DNA of 64,000 nt from CAWKPF01 sp963851415 (lineage in GTDB: Bacteria > Acidobacteriota > Thermoanaerobaculia > Multivoradales > Multivoraceae). Below the pieces are notes generated by a model that saw nothing but the letters and a program-made list of their open reading frames with translations, ran no database searches and was not told the origin of the DNA. Shown piece after piece: positions 16,444-25,481 of the stretch. Location of the stretch: NCBI GenBank assembly GCA_963851415.1, contig CAWKPF010000003.1:1612001-1676000 (forward strand), written 5' to 3'. Every line of letters starts with the position of its first letter. Positions within the stretch are counted from its first letter, which is position 1. The position numbers were made by a program, and so were the translations under genes.

Positions 16444-19400
16444 CTACGACCCAGCCTCGAGATCCGCCTCGTCCGCCTCGGGGCGGCCCGCCGAGTACCA
16501 GACCCGCAGGGTCCCGGTCGCGTCGGGTCCGGCTGGAGCTCCATGGGAGCTGGCGAACGTGTCGCCGCGCGGCGAAAAGGCCACTCGCCACACCGGAGCA
16601 TCGAAGTCCGCGAGGGTCGTCTTCAGCTCTCCGCTGTCGATATCCCAGATCCGAACGGTGGCGTCCGAGCCGGCCGAGACCAGGGTGTGTCCGTCGGGGG
16701 AGAAGGCGGCCGAGGCGGCATAGCCCGCATGACCTTCCAGGGCTCGCTTCAACTCTCCGCTGCTTGCATCGTGCAGGCGGATCGTGTTGTCGAAGCTGCA
16801 GATCGCCAGCAGCGAGCCATCGGGTGAGAAGGCCGAGCAGGTGTCGGGCCCCCATCCCCGGGCGATGTAGCGCAGCACCGGAGGATCGACCGTGAGGTCC
16901 CATGCCGTCGTGCCGCCGAAGTGGTGCTCGAGCAGCAGGGTAGCGTCCGGAGAGAAGGTGGGAAGGGCCTTGCGTGGAAAACCTTCGTTGCCTCCCGGCA
17001 GCCCGGGGTCGCCCGGCCCGGGCAGGACCCGCTCGGCTCCGGATCGGAGGTCGAGAATCACGATCCTGCGCTCGGGTGTCTTCTCGATCAGGCTCCACGC
17101 CACCGTCTGGCCATCGCCCGAGACTGCGAGGCCATCGACGTTCGAGAGTCCCCTGGGCAGCGTGCGGTGGGTGTGCCACCTGCCGGTCGATACGTTGCCC
17201 ACCCGCAACTCGCCGTCGGGCGAGGCGACCACGACCTGATCTCCGTACTGCGAGGTCGCTGCGCGACTGTAGGTCTCGTCTGGGGAGTCGTGCTCCCTGG
17301 AGCGCCGCTCGTCGACGTCCCACCGGCGGGGGAAGTTTCTCGCTCCGCGTCCTCCGCCGAACGAAAGGACTCGTCCGTCCGGAGAGTACGCCAGGGGCCA
17401 CCAGAGTTGGGTTGGCGCAAGCCGGTCGTAGCGAACGGAGCGGTCGAGGTCCCAGCGCTTCACGGTCCGGTCTTCACTCGAAGACCACACGGTTCGACCA
17501 TCTTCAGAGAACGCGACTCCCGTAATGCTCCGGGTGTGAGCCTTGATCCGGGAGATCAGGGTCGGCTCGACCGGTTCCAGGCCCCAGACCAGGACCTCGC
17601 CGCGGCCCCAGGTCCCCGCCGCGAGACGCCGCCCCTCCGCCGAGAACGCTACCGAGCCCACGGGCCGCTCGGTGGGCAGTGTGCCGATCCGCTCGAGATC
17701 GGGACGAAACAGGCCCACACCGGATTCACCGCCCATTGCAATCAGCTCGGCTTGCGGTGAGTACACGACGCCGGGGGAGCTTCTCGAATGGAGGTCGTCT
17801 GCCGGCACTCGCCGAAGAATCCGCCCGGACTCGATGTCGACGAGCACGAGAGCCGGCGCCGGGCCTGCAACGGCCGCGAGAAGGGCTCGCCGCTGCGGGA
17901 CGAAGGCCAGGCCGATCACAGGTCCGTCCAGTTCGAGGCGGGTCCTGGGCTCCCAGGTTGCGGTGCTCCAGATGACCGTTCGGCCTCCAGCCAACCCGGA
18001 GGCCATCAGGGGCTCGCTCGGCGAGAACGTGAGAGCCCCGAGGTAGGCAGCGTCGTCACCGGCATCGAGCGCTCGTCTCGGACGGAGCTCGGAGCCGTCT
18101 TCCTCCAAGGATTCCGCCAGGCTCCAGAGCTCGATCTGCCCGCTCCGATCGAGAGTCGCCAGCCATGCCCCGTCAGGCGAGAACGCCTTCACCCCCTGGC
18201 CGAGGTCGCGAGGATTCGAGCCGAGGAGACGAAGGTCGCTGTCGTAGAGGTCGAGACCCTCCGTGATGGAGCCCGTTGCGACGGTCGCGCCGTCCGGCGA
18301 CAGCTGGACCAGTGTGGCTGGACCCGGTCCGGTCACCGCCCTTGCCCCTTCGAGATGAGACGAGTGCCACCAGTGAAACCACTCCCAGGCTCTGAGGTCT
18401 CGTTGCCCCGGCTGCGGGCGGTGCTTGTCCAGGAGGGTCGTCATCCGATCGATCGAGCCCTGCTCGTAGGCCTGTGCGACCAGGTTCATGTCGGAGACGT
18501 AGAGTCGCGAGCGGATCTCCTCACGCAGTCGCTTCTCTTCCCCGGCCGCCGCCCGTTCCCGCCAGGCCAAGCCAAACACCAGCAGGGTCAGGGAGACTCC
18601 GACCAGGCTCGCGAGGATGAACTGTCGGCGCCGACGCTCGAAGAGCGCGGCCTCGGAGGCGCGCTGGAGCCTCTCCTCGTGCTCGAGCTCGGCTCTCTTC
18701 GCTTCCTCTCGCGCGTCGGTGCGACGCTGCTCGAGGCTACGCAGTCTGTGGGCCAGCTCGCTCGCGTTCGGAAATCGTCGCCGTGGATCGCGGTCGATGC
18801 AGGCCGCGATGTCCTCGCGCAGGAACGGGTCGTCGATCTCGCGCTCCCACCCGGGGCCGAGGGCCCTCGAGAAGTCACCGATCGCGGCCTGGTAGAGCAC
18901 GACGCCCAGAGAGTAGATGTCGGACGCCGTGCTCGGGGGGGCCCCCTCGAAGATCTCTGGCGCCATGTAGAGCGGTGTCCCGGCTCCGGACGAGCTCGAC
19001 GACAGCAAGGTCTGGGTGAGCCCTTCGACCGTGATTCCAGGGGAGGACAGCAGTGAAGGATCGCTCACCAGTCCGATTCCGAAGTCGGTCAAGCGGGCCT
19101 GCGGAAGGCCTGTCTCGGGATCGATGTCGACCAGGATATTGCCGGGTTTGAGGTCCTTGTGCAGGATGCCGATGCTGTGCGCGGCGGCCAGGGCCACCGC
19201 GATCTGAGCCACGATCTCGAGCCGGTCGGCGACCGGCAGCTGCGAGAGGCCACCACTGTTGTCCGCGAAGCGGGCGAAGTCGCCGCCTTGCGTGTACTCC
19301 ATCTCGAGAAACGCCGGATGGGCGTCGAGCTGCCAGTCGAGCACCTGCGCGATGTCGGACCTCTCGCCGAGCGATTGCCGCAACATGCGCAGCAGCACGA

Positions 19401-20517
19401 TCTCGCGCCTGAGACCGGAGACTCTCTGCTGGTCGAAGCAGAACTTGAAGACCCGTGTGGCCTGGGTCTTCTCCTGTCGAGCCAGCCACACCTCGCCGAA
19501 GCCGCCGGTGCCGAGCCGCTCGATGAGTCGCCAGTTGGATCGCCCAGGGACCGCCAGGCCCTCCTCGGGGCGCCACTCGAGATCGGCTGCCGACCACCCG
19601 GAGTCGACGGTCTCTCCTGCCATTCCGTGGTGAGTCAGCGCTTCGAGCTGAACTCGAGCTTCGCCGATGTCTCGCAGCCGTTTCCGCACGTCGACCTGGA
19701 TGCATCGCTGCAGCAACTGACGAATCGGAACCGGTACCTCGTGCGGCAGGGCACCCAGGTTGGGCGCCGTGGTCAGAATCGCGGCCATTCGGTCGGCCGG
19801 CGTGTCCCCGGCAAATGGAGGCTGGCCACACAGGGACTCGAAGAAGACGCAGCCGAAAGACCAGATGTCAGTGCGCTTGTCGACCGGCTTGCCGCGGGCC
19901 TGCTCGGGGCTCATGTAGCCCAGGGTGCCGATGGCCATCCCGGTCGCGGTATCGACCCCCGTGTCGGAGTCCTCGGCTTCTCCTACGCCGAGGCTCCTCT
20001 TGGCGATCCCGAAATCGAGGATCTTGATCCTCCCGTCCTCGGTCAGCATGAGGTTGGCCGGCTTCAGATCGCGGTGAACGACCCCTCGTTCGTGGGCGGT
20101 TTCCAGGCCCTCGGCGACCTGCAGAAAGACCTCGATGGCTTCGCCGACCGAGAGCGCCTGGCGAGCCAGTCGCGTCTCGAGGTCTTCTCCCTCGACCAAC
20201 TCCATCACCAGGAAGGGGACCTCGCCACCGGCGGTGGGGGCTGCGCCCGCCTGGGCTGCATCGCTCCGGGGCTCGGCGCTGAAGAAGCCGTACAGCGTGG
20301 CGATGTTGGGATGGTTGAGGGACGCGAGCAGTCTGGCTTCCCGGTCGAACCTCGCCAGGCGGGCCTGGTCGTCGGCCAGCGCAGCGGGGAGGACCTTGAT
20401 GGCCACCTCCCGTCCGAGCTTCTCGTCGCGCGCCCGGAAGACCTCTCCCATGCCGCCTTTGCCGAGCGGCGAGAGGATTCTGTAGAGGCCGAGCTGCGTT
20501 CCGGGCTGAAGAGACAA
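16444..20517 (-). CDS. Membrane protein with two Ser/Thr kinase domains and a WD40-like propeller
   Basis: 1357 residues, starting with TTG at 20517. Kinase 1 (about residues 11-290) has GKGGMGEV, the ATP lysine K41 in VAIKVL, HRDLKPANLML, DFG and GTLGYMSPEQ. Kinase 2 (about 325-600) has GTGGFGEVWLA, a lysine in RVFKFCF, HKDLKPGNIL, DFGIG and GTPLYMAPE, so both look catalytically complete. A helical stretch is followed by one membrane segment (FILASLVGVSLTLLVFGLAW), then a long extracytoplasmic part with WD40-type repeats (FSPDGxxLAS...V.IWD). It probably links a ligand-sensing propeller to phosphorylation. The second kinase has HKD instead of HRD. TAGACT is 9 nt before the start. Confidence 0.9.
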   Translation of the reverse strand: MSLQPGTQLGLYRILSPLGKGGMGEVFRARDEKLGREVAIKVLPAALADDQARLARFDREARLLASLNHPNIATLYGFFSAEPRSDAAQAGAAPTAGGEVPFLVMELVEGEDLETRLARQALSVGEAIEVFLQVAEGLETAHERGVVHRDLKPANLMLTEDGRIKILDFGIAKRSLGVGEAEDSDTGVDTATGMAIGTLGYMSPEQARGKPVDKRTDIWSFGCVFFESLCGQPPFAGDTPADRMAAILTTAPNLGALPHEVPVPIRQLLQRCIQVDVRKRLRDIGEARVQLEALTHHGMAGETVDSGWSAADLEWRPEEGLAVPGRSNWRLIERLGTGGFGEVWLARQEKTQATRVFKFCFDQQRVSGLRREIVLLRMLRQSLGERSDIAQVLDWQLDAHPAFLEMEYTQGGDFARFADNSGGLSQLPVADRLEIVAQIAVALAAAHSIGILHKDLKPGNILVDIDPETGLPQARLTDFGIGLVSDPSLLSSPGITVEGLTQTLLSSSSSGAGTPLYMAPEIFEGAPPSTASDIYSLGVVLYQAAIGDFSRALGPGWEREIDDPFLREDIAACIDRDPRRRFPNASELAHRLRSLEQRRTDAREEAKRAELEHEERLQRASEAALFERRRRQFILASLVGVSLTLLVFGLAWRERAAAGEEKRLREEIRSRLYVSDMNLVAQAYEQGSIDRMTTLLDKHRPQPGQRDLRAWEWFHWWHSSHLEGARAVTGPGPATLVQLSPDGATVATGSITEGLDLYDSDLRLLGSNPRDLGQGVKAFSPDGAWLATLDRSGQIELWSLAESLEEDGSELRPRRALDAGDDAAYLGALTFSPSEPLMASGLAGGRTVIWSTATWEPRTRLELDGPVIGLAFVPQRRALLAAVAGPAPALVLVDIESGRILRRVPADDLHSRSSPGVVYSPQAELIAMGGESGVGLFRPDLERIGTLPTERPVGSVAFSAEGRRLAAGTWGRGEVLVWGLEPVEPTLISRIKAHTRSITGVAFSEDGRTVWSSSEDRTVKRWDLDRSVRYDRLAPTQLWWPLAYSPDGRVLSFGGGRGARNFPRRWDVDERRSREHDSPDETYSRAATSQYGDQVVVASPDGELRVGNVSTGRWHTHRTLPRGLSNVDGLAVSGDGQTVAWSLIEKTPERRIVILDLRSGAERVLPGPGDPGLPGGNEGFPRKALPTFSPDATLLLEHHFGGTTAWDLTVDPPVLRYIARGWGPDTCSAFSPDGSLLAICSFDNTIRLHDASSGELKRALEGHAGYAASAAFSPDGHTLVSAGSDATVRIWDIDSGELKTTLADFDAPVWRVAFSPRGDTFASSHGAPAGPDATGTLRVWYSAGRPEADEADLEAGS

Positions 20518-20572
20518 GATGACCGGAGTCTATCGTCCCCGGTCGATACGATGGGGCGCTGTCGAGGGGTGA

Positions 20573-20607
20573 AGGGCTCGCGGAGGGGATGGTCCTCCGC
20601 GAGCCCT
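20573..20607 (-). terminator. Strong hairpin terminator after beta-helix gene
   Basis: A perfect 14-bp stem (AGGGCTCGCGGAGG at 20573-20586, its complement at 20594-20607) with a 7-nt loop starts 12 nt after the beta-helix gene ends. It separates that gene from the kinase gene, which reads in the same direction. No T-run follows. The stability makes termination or RNA processing likely. Confidence 0.7.
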
Positions 20608-20619
20608 CGATGTCTGGGC

Positions 20620-22311
20620 CTATTCGATGCAGGTCCCTGACTCGGCGTAGGCGAACCCGAAGAGGTTCGAGACCCAGGCGTCATTGCATTCCGGGTCGGT
20701 GTCGAGGACATCGAAGAGGCTGTTGCCGAGGATCTCGTTGCCCTCGAAGAGATTTCCGGTGGGAAACGGCGCGGCGAAGGTGATGCCCGTGAAGATCCCA
20801 TACCCGGTGTTGCCGGTGATTCGATTGAGCTCGATCCGGTTGTCCAGGGCGCCGTTGGCGACGGCGATTCCAGTCCCTCCGTTGTCGGTGCAATCGTTGT
20901 CCCGTACGAGGTTGTCGTGGGCTCCGCTGATGGCGATTCCGAAGTCGGGGTTGTTCGTTACCTCGTTTCTGAGGACCGAATTGCGAAGGGCGTCGTCACG
21001 CACCAGGATGCCACCGGTTGCCTCGCCCGAACCGTTGCCCCCCACGACGTTGTCCGTGACGGCGTTGTCGTGGGACGCGTAGATGTCGATGCCGAACAGG
21101 CCGTTGGAGCTCACCTGGTTGCCGACGACCTCGTTGCCGGTGGAGCCGTCGTCCTCTTCGAAGAAGGCCGCCGTGAGCTGGATGCCGAAGACTCCGTTGG
21201 CGTGGACCAGGTTACCTGCGACCCGGGTGTCCGGCTGGGCCCGAAGAACGATTCCCGCATAGAGGTTGCTGGTGACCTGGTTGTCCTCGATCCGATTGCT
21301 GGCCCCCGGCTGCGAGAACTGGACATCGACTCCGGTGACGTTCTCCTCGAGGCGATTCTCGAGCACCGAGAAACCCTGTCCGACGGACAGGTTGACTCCA
21401 GTGCGGAAGTCCGAGACCGAGTTGCCTGACAGACGCGCATCTTCGGAGAGGAAGAGGTAGATCCCATCGGCCGAAGCGTACTGTTGGCCGGCGGCGCCAC
21501 CGAAGAGGACGTTGTCGGTGACCTCGGCCGAGCGGGAGTTGGCGATGGAGATGGCATTGAGATCGAGGTTCCTGAGCTCGTTGCCATGAATCTCCACGAA
21601 TCCGGCGGCCCCGGGGGGATCATCGTCGTCGAAGAAGTCGACTTCAATGGCGCCAGCGATCGGCCAGCAATCGCCGTTGCCGTCGCCGTCGCAGTCGAGA
21701 GTGAAGAGGAAGAAGTCCGTCAGGTCGTCGGGCTCGTAGTCGACTCTTGCCACGCCGAGGTCGGCGGGATCCGGTGTGATGCTGCCGTCGATCACCATAT
21801 TCTCGACTGTCGATCCGTCACCTCGCAGCTTCAGCATCGCACGGTCGCTTCCCCGACGAGTGGAGAAGACGGGCTGGAGCACCTGGACGGGCCCATAGGG
21901 CTTGAAGCGATCCGTCAGCACCGTCAATTCGTAGCGCTGATCGACGCGCACGATCGTCTTGTCCATTCCTCCGTCGATGGCGACGGGGTGCTCGGCGACG
22001 AGTTGGCTCGTCAGGTAGATGGTGGCGCCGTCCACATCGAACTCGATCCGGTCGAGGGTGGGTGATTGATCGGCTGCGGCGAGGGCGTCACGCAGAGAAC
22101 AGCTTGCAGTGGCGCGCTTGCAGTTCCTGGGATCTCCGATCTCCGGGTCGGACGTGTCGTTGACCGTGAACGTCTTGGCCGAGAGAAATCCCGGCAGGGC
22201 GAGCGCGGACAAGAGCAGGCCGACGAGGAACCTTCCTCGACGGCGGGCTCTCGGGTTCGTTCTCGGATTCTCTGCCGCTGCAAGGGTTACTGCTCCGCTC
22301 GGTGTGCTCAT
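20620..22311 (-). CDS. Secreted right-handed parallel beta-helix repeat protein
   Basis: 563 residues. The start at 22311 has AGGAGG 7 nt upstream. A long Arg-rich signal peptide (RRRGRFLVGLLLSALALPGFLSA) is followed by KTFTVNDTSDPEIGD and CSLRDALAAAD, the N-terminus typical of CSLREA-type surface proteins, then many 20-25-residue repeats rich in N and G (NRIEDNQVTSN, GNEVVGNQVSSN, DNAVTDNVVGGNG, NSVLRNEVTNN), the pectate-lyase-like beta-helix pattern. Likely exported, binding or cleaving polysaccharide; no catalytic residues can be named. A sigma-54 promoter and a direct-repeat array lie upstream, next to the sigma-54 activator gene. Confidence 0.87.
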   Translation of the reverse strand: MSTPSGAVTLAAAENPRTNPRARRRGRFLVGLLLSALALPGFLSAKTFTVNDTSDPEIGDPRNCKRATASCSLRDALAAADQSPTLDRIEFDVDGATIYLTSQLVAEHPVAIDGGMDKTIVRVDQRYELTVLTDRFKPYGPVQVLQPVFSTRRGSDRAMLKLRGDGSTVENMVIDGSITPDPADLGVARVDYEPDDLTDFFLFTLDCDGDGNGDCWPIAGAIEVDFFDDDDPPGAAGFVEIHGNELRNLDLNAISIANSRSAEVTDNVLFGGAAGQQYASADGIYLFLSEDARLSGNSVSDFRTGVNLSVGQGFSVLENRLEENVTGVDVQFSQPGASNRIEDNQVTSNLYAGIVLRAQPDTRVAGNLVHANGVFGIQLTAAFFEEDDGSTGNEVVGNQVSSNGLFGIDIYASHDNAVTDNVVGGNGSGEATGGILVRDDALRNSVLRNEVTNNPDFGIAISGAHDNLVRDNDCTDNGGTGIAVANGALDNRIELNRITGNTGYGIFTGITFAAPFPTGNLFEGNEILGNSLFDVLDTDPECNDAWVSNLFGFAYAESGTCIE

Positions 22312-22380
22312 GACATGCCTCCTGTGGCCATTGGATGTTGCCCGGCCTCTGACTCGTGACTGGGTCGTGCCCAGCAATAG

Positions 22381-22396
22381 AGCAAGAGCCGGGCCA
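22381..22396 (-). promoter_or_regulatory. Sigma-54 (RpoN) promoter for the beta-helix gene
   Basis: Read on the minus strand, TGGCCCGGCTCTTGCT matches TGGCACG-N4-TTGCW with a single mismatch and has the required 10 nt between the -24 GG and the -12 GC. Transcription would begin near 22371, giving a leader of about 60 nt before the ATG at 22311. The gene immediately upstream encodes a sigma-54 activator. Confidence 0.68.
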
Positions 22397-22490
22397 CTTC
22401 ACCTGGCGGAAGCGTCAGCCCAGTGGCTCCAGGCATTCGCAGAGCCCGTAGGGCGACGAGGAGAGCTCAGAGCGACTCGGAGGCTTGGCC

Positions 22491-22526
22491 TGTCACGCGT
22501 GTCAGTCGTGTCAAGGGTGTCAACGG
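22491..22526. repeat. Four 9-bp direct repeats, candidate enhancer site
   Basis: TGTCACGCG, TGTCAGTCG, TGTCAAGGG and TGTCAACGG follow each other without gaps (22491-22526); on the minus strand each contains TGACA. The array lies between the stop of the sigma-54 activator (22532) and the sigma-54 promoter, about 95-145 bp upstream of the latter, the usual position of an enhancer. Confidence 0.75.
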
Positions 22527-22531
22527 TCGCG

Positions 22532-24151
22532 TCAAGCCCGGGGCAGGCCCAGGTCCCTCATGCGGGACGCCAGCGCATTCCTGGAGACCCGCAGGTGCTC
22601 CGACATGAGCTCGAGAGAGCCACCGCAACGGCTGGAAGCTGCCTCGATCTCCGCAGCTTCGATCTCCGAGGCGCGGCGCAGGGCTGGGTGACGGTCGATC
22701 AGGTTGTAGAGCGAAGGTCTCGACACCCCGAGCTCGTGCGCGGCCCTTTTGAGATCCCATCTGGCGGCCTGCATCGCGTCCTCGAGCTCCCTTTCCGAGA
22801 CCTCCCTCGGATCGCGATAGCTCTTGTTCGGGGAGCGCTTCGGCGGCGACTGGGACTCTCTCTCTTCCGGAGCGGCTCCTTCTCCGGGTGGCTCGGTCTC
22901 GGCGGTCAGGCGTCCGATCACCTCGGTCACGGGCACACTCTGATCGTGATAGCGAATGGCGAGCCGGCGTGCGAAGTTGCGCAGCTCGCGCACGTTCCCC
23001 GGCCACGAGTATCGACTCAGCCCGACCATGAGATCCGCAGGTAGCCACGGGAATCGTCGTGGCCCGGGGTCGGACAGGAGCGCCGAGGCGCCGATCTCGC
23101 CGAGCTCGGAGCGCAGGAAGTGCACCAGCAGCAGGCCGAGGTCGTCCTTGCGCTGTCGCAGCGCAGGGAGACTGATCTCGTAGCCACCGAAGCGCTGCAA
23201 CAGCGGTTGGCTGAACTCACCTGCAGCTACGGCACGATCGAGGTCGGAATCGGTTGCTGCCACGACCCGGACGTCGACGGTCTCTCCCCGGGTCGCGCCG
23301 ACCGATCGAACCTCGTGATCTTCGAGAAAGCGCAGCAGCAGAACCTGGACTTCGGACGGCATGGCGCCGATCTCGTCCAGAAACAGGGTTCCTCCCGAGG
23401 CTTCGCGAAACAGCCCGGGCCGGGGCCGATCGGCTCCCGTGAAAGCTCCCTTGGCGGCTCCAAAGAGCTCTGCCGCGGCCAGCGAGGGTGGTAGGGCCGC
23501 CATGTTGACGGCGACGAAGGGACCGGCCGAGCGCACGCCCCGGCCATGGATCGCTCGCGCCACGAGCTCCTTTCCCGTGCCGGTCTCCCCGCGCAGGAGC
23601 ACCGGGACCTGCAGATCCCTGACCCGCTCGACCTCGCGCTGGAGCTCGATCAACGATGAGCTGACCCCGACCAGATCGAAGCCGGCCAGCGGGTCCGGCG
23701 GCGGTACCGTCATCTCGTGAAGGAGAAGGGCAACCCGACCGGCGAGGACGAGCACGACCCCGCTGCGAAGGTCTTCCTCCGAGACGGCGACGGGCTCGTG
23801 AACCGGCCGGCCGTCGAGCTCGAAGCGTTGCGCGCCGGGCAGGACCTTCAGGCCCCCCTCTCGCTCGAGACGCAGAACAGCGTTTCGACTGACGTGGGGA
23901 TCGGCGATCGGCTGATGAGAGGAGCCGTCGATCGAGAAGAAGCCGGGCTCGACCCGAGACAGAGTCGCCCCGGTCTCGAGCGAGCCCAGCGGCGCGCGTG
24001 CCCCGACTCGACTCGAGTCAGGATGGGCCAGGATCGTCAGCCCGGCGACTCGCCGATCACCGGCCCACACCGGCGATTGCGAGGAAGCGATCGTGGTGGC
24101 GTCGAGACCTCCGGGAACGGAACCACGCTCGGATTTCTTCGTGGGGGCCAT
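22532..24151 (-). CDS. Sigma-54-dependent transcriptional activator with FHA domain and two Fis-type HTH
   Basis: 539 residues. The N-terminal part has an FHA-like phosphopeptide-binding pattern (around HVSRNAVLRLEREGGLKV). The AAA+ domain has Walker A GETGTGKE, the sigma-54 contact loop GAFTGA intact, Walker B TLFLDEIGAMP, and WPGNVRELRNF near its end. The C-terminus has one Fis-type helix-turn-helix (AARWDLKRAAHELGVSRPSLYNLI) and then a second (SLELMSEHLRVSRNALASRMRDLGL). An FHA sensor implies control by a Ser/Thr kinase, and the double-kinase protein is the next gene but one. It probably drives the beta-helix gene downstream. Confidence 0.9.
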   Translation of the reverse strand: MAPTKKSERGSVPGGLDATTIASSQSPVWAGDRRVAGLTILAHPDSSRVGARAPLGSLETGATLSRVEPGFFSIDGSSHQPIADPHVSRNAVLRLEREGGLKVLPGAQRFELDGRPVHEPVAVSEEDLRSGVVLVLAGRVALLLHEMTVPPPDPLAGFDLVGVSSSLIELQREVERVRDLQVPVLLRGETGTGKELVARAIHGRGVRSAGPFVAVNMAALPPSLAAAELFGAAKGAFTGADRPRPGLFREASGGTLFLDEIGAMPSEVQVLLLRFLEDHEVRSVGATRGETVDVRVVAATDSDLDRAVAAGEFSQPLLQRFGGYEISLPALRQRKDDLGLLLVHFLRSELGEIGASALLSDPGPRRFPWLPADLMVGLSRYSWPGNVRELRNFARRLAIRYHDQSVPVTEVIGRLTAETEPPGEGAAPEERESQSPPKRSPNKSYRDPREVSERELEDAMQAARWDLKRAAHELGVSRPSLYNLIDRHPALRRASEIEAAEIEAASSRCGGSLELMSEHLRVSRNALASRMRDLGLPRA

Positions 24152-24284
24152 GCTGACGTCTTCGAGAACCGCTCCTTGCAGTGTGATCCTAGCGTAGCCG
24201 GCACCTCTCCCCTTCTGTTCCGCTGCTAGGCGCCGAGCTCGCCGAGGGCGGGCTCACGACGAGAGCCACGGTGAGCGCGATAGC

Positions 24285-25481
24285 ATGACTGCCATGAGCG
24301 ACTCGGAGAGGAAGTCCGGCCAGGGCGCCGAGGCGAAGCCGCAGGATTCCGGCCAGCAGGTCCGTATCCTGCACAGTGCCGACTGGCAGTTGGGGCAGCG
24401 CTCGGTACAGCTGGGAGAGAAGGGGACCCGGGCCTCGGATCTGCGCTTCGCGGCGGCGGAGCGCTGCGTCGTCCTGGCCCACGAGCATGACGTCGACCTC
24501 GTGATCCTGGCGGGCGATACCTTCGACAGCTCCGACCTGGACGAGGCTCTCTTTCAACGCGGGCTGGCGGTGCTCGAGACCTTCGCGCCGATTCCAGTGG
24601 TGCTCCTGCCCGGGAATCACGATCCCCTGGTCGCGGGAGGGATCTGGGAGCGCAGCAGCTGGCAGCGGGCGGGGAAGCACCTGTACGTGCTCCGCGACGC
24701 AGTCGAGCTGGAGTTGGCAGGCGTCACGCTCTACCCGTCACCGCTGCGACAGAAGCAGAGTCGGCGGGATCCTACCGAGTGGGTTCCCGAGCGCCAGACC
24801 GGAGACGAGCGTCTGCGGGTGGGGGTGGCGCACGGTGCGTTGCGAAGCCTGCAGATGGTGGACAACTTCCCGATCGACGACGCGCGGGCTCTTGCCGCGG
24901 ACCTGGACTACCTCGCTCTGGGGGACTGGCACGGTCTTCGAATCGGGGAGCGCGAGGCCTATCCGGGCACCACGGAGGCCACCGGCTTCGGCGAGCAGGC
25001 TCCCGGGCACGCCCTGCTGGTCGACCTGAAGCGAGGGCATGTTCCCCGAGTCACCGCGATGCCCACGGCTCAACTCCACTGGCATCAGCTCCGTGGCGAG
25101 ATCGTGGACGGCACGGACGTCGCGACTTTACGGGCGGATCTGGACGCTCTCGGATCTCTCGAAGACCGGGTTCTCCGTATCGATCTGGTGGTGACGGTTC
25201 GAGAGCTCGACGTGCTCGACGAGCTCGAAGAGCTTCGCTACGCGATCGAGTCCGCCGCATTTCATCTCGACTGGCGCTCTCGAGAGTTGGTGGATCGGCG
25301 GGCCGAGCTCGAACCGGGTCTCCTCCGTGATCTAGACGAGGCATTGGCGGCGATGGAGAGTGGAGCACCACCGCCGGGCGAAGATCTCGAGGAGACGTCC
25401 GCATCTCTGGCCGGAATGGGCACCGACACTGCCGCTGCCGCACGAGTGCTGTTGCACCGCCTGGTGCGGGAGGCCTCGTGA
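24285..25481 (+). CDS. SbcD/Mre11-like metallophosphoesterase
   Basis: Up to 398 residues. Phosphoesterase motifs: ILHSADWQLG (canonical DxH reads D-W-Q), ILAGDTFD, LLPGNHDP, VAHG and LALGDWHG (canonical GHxH reads G-D-W-H). These variants recur in a COG0420 subfamily that pairs with SbcC-like ATPases, so it is probably a nuclease acting on DNA ends, with altered metal ligands. The ATG at 24294 is a second possible start; TAGCAT lies 7 nt before it. The stop overlaps the SbcC-like GTG start by four bases (GTGA). Confidence 0.85.
   Translation: MTAMSDSERKSGQGAEAKPQDSGQQVRILHSADWQLGQRSVQLGEKGTRASDLRFAAAERCVVLAHEHDVDLVILAGDTFDSSDLDEALFQRGLAVLETFAPIPVVLLPGNHDPLVAGGIWERSSWQRAGKHLYVLRDAVELELAGVTLYPSPLRQKQSRRDPTEWVPERQTGDERLRVGVAHGALRSLQMVDNFPIDDARALAADLDYLALGDWHGLRIGEREAYPGTTEATGFGEQAPGHALLVDLKRGHVPRVTAMPTAQLHWHQLRGEIVDGTDVATLRADLDALGSLEDRVLRIDLVVTVRELDVLDELEELRYAIESAAFHLDWRSRELVDRRAELEPGLLRDLDEALAAMESGAPPPGEDLEETSASLAGMGTDTAAAARVLLHRLVREAS

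Noticed and set aside
15737..17401. 554-residue minus-strand open frame across the elp3 and kinase ends
   Set aside because: Arg/Pro-rich shadow overlapping both elp3 and the real kinase frame; no recognisable motif.
22500..22540. TTGACA-like hexamers on the minus strand as sigma-70 -35 boxes
   Set aside because: They belong to the 9-bp periodic repeat and no -10 box follows at 16-18 nt. The sigma-54 promoter downstream is a better explanation.
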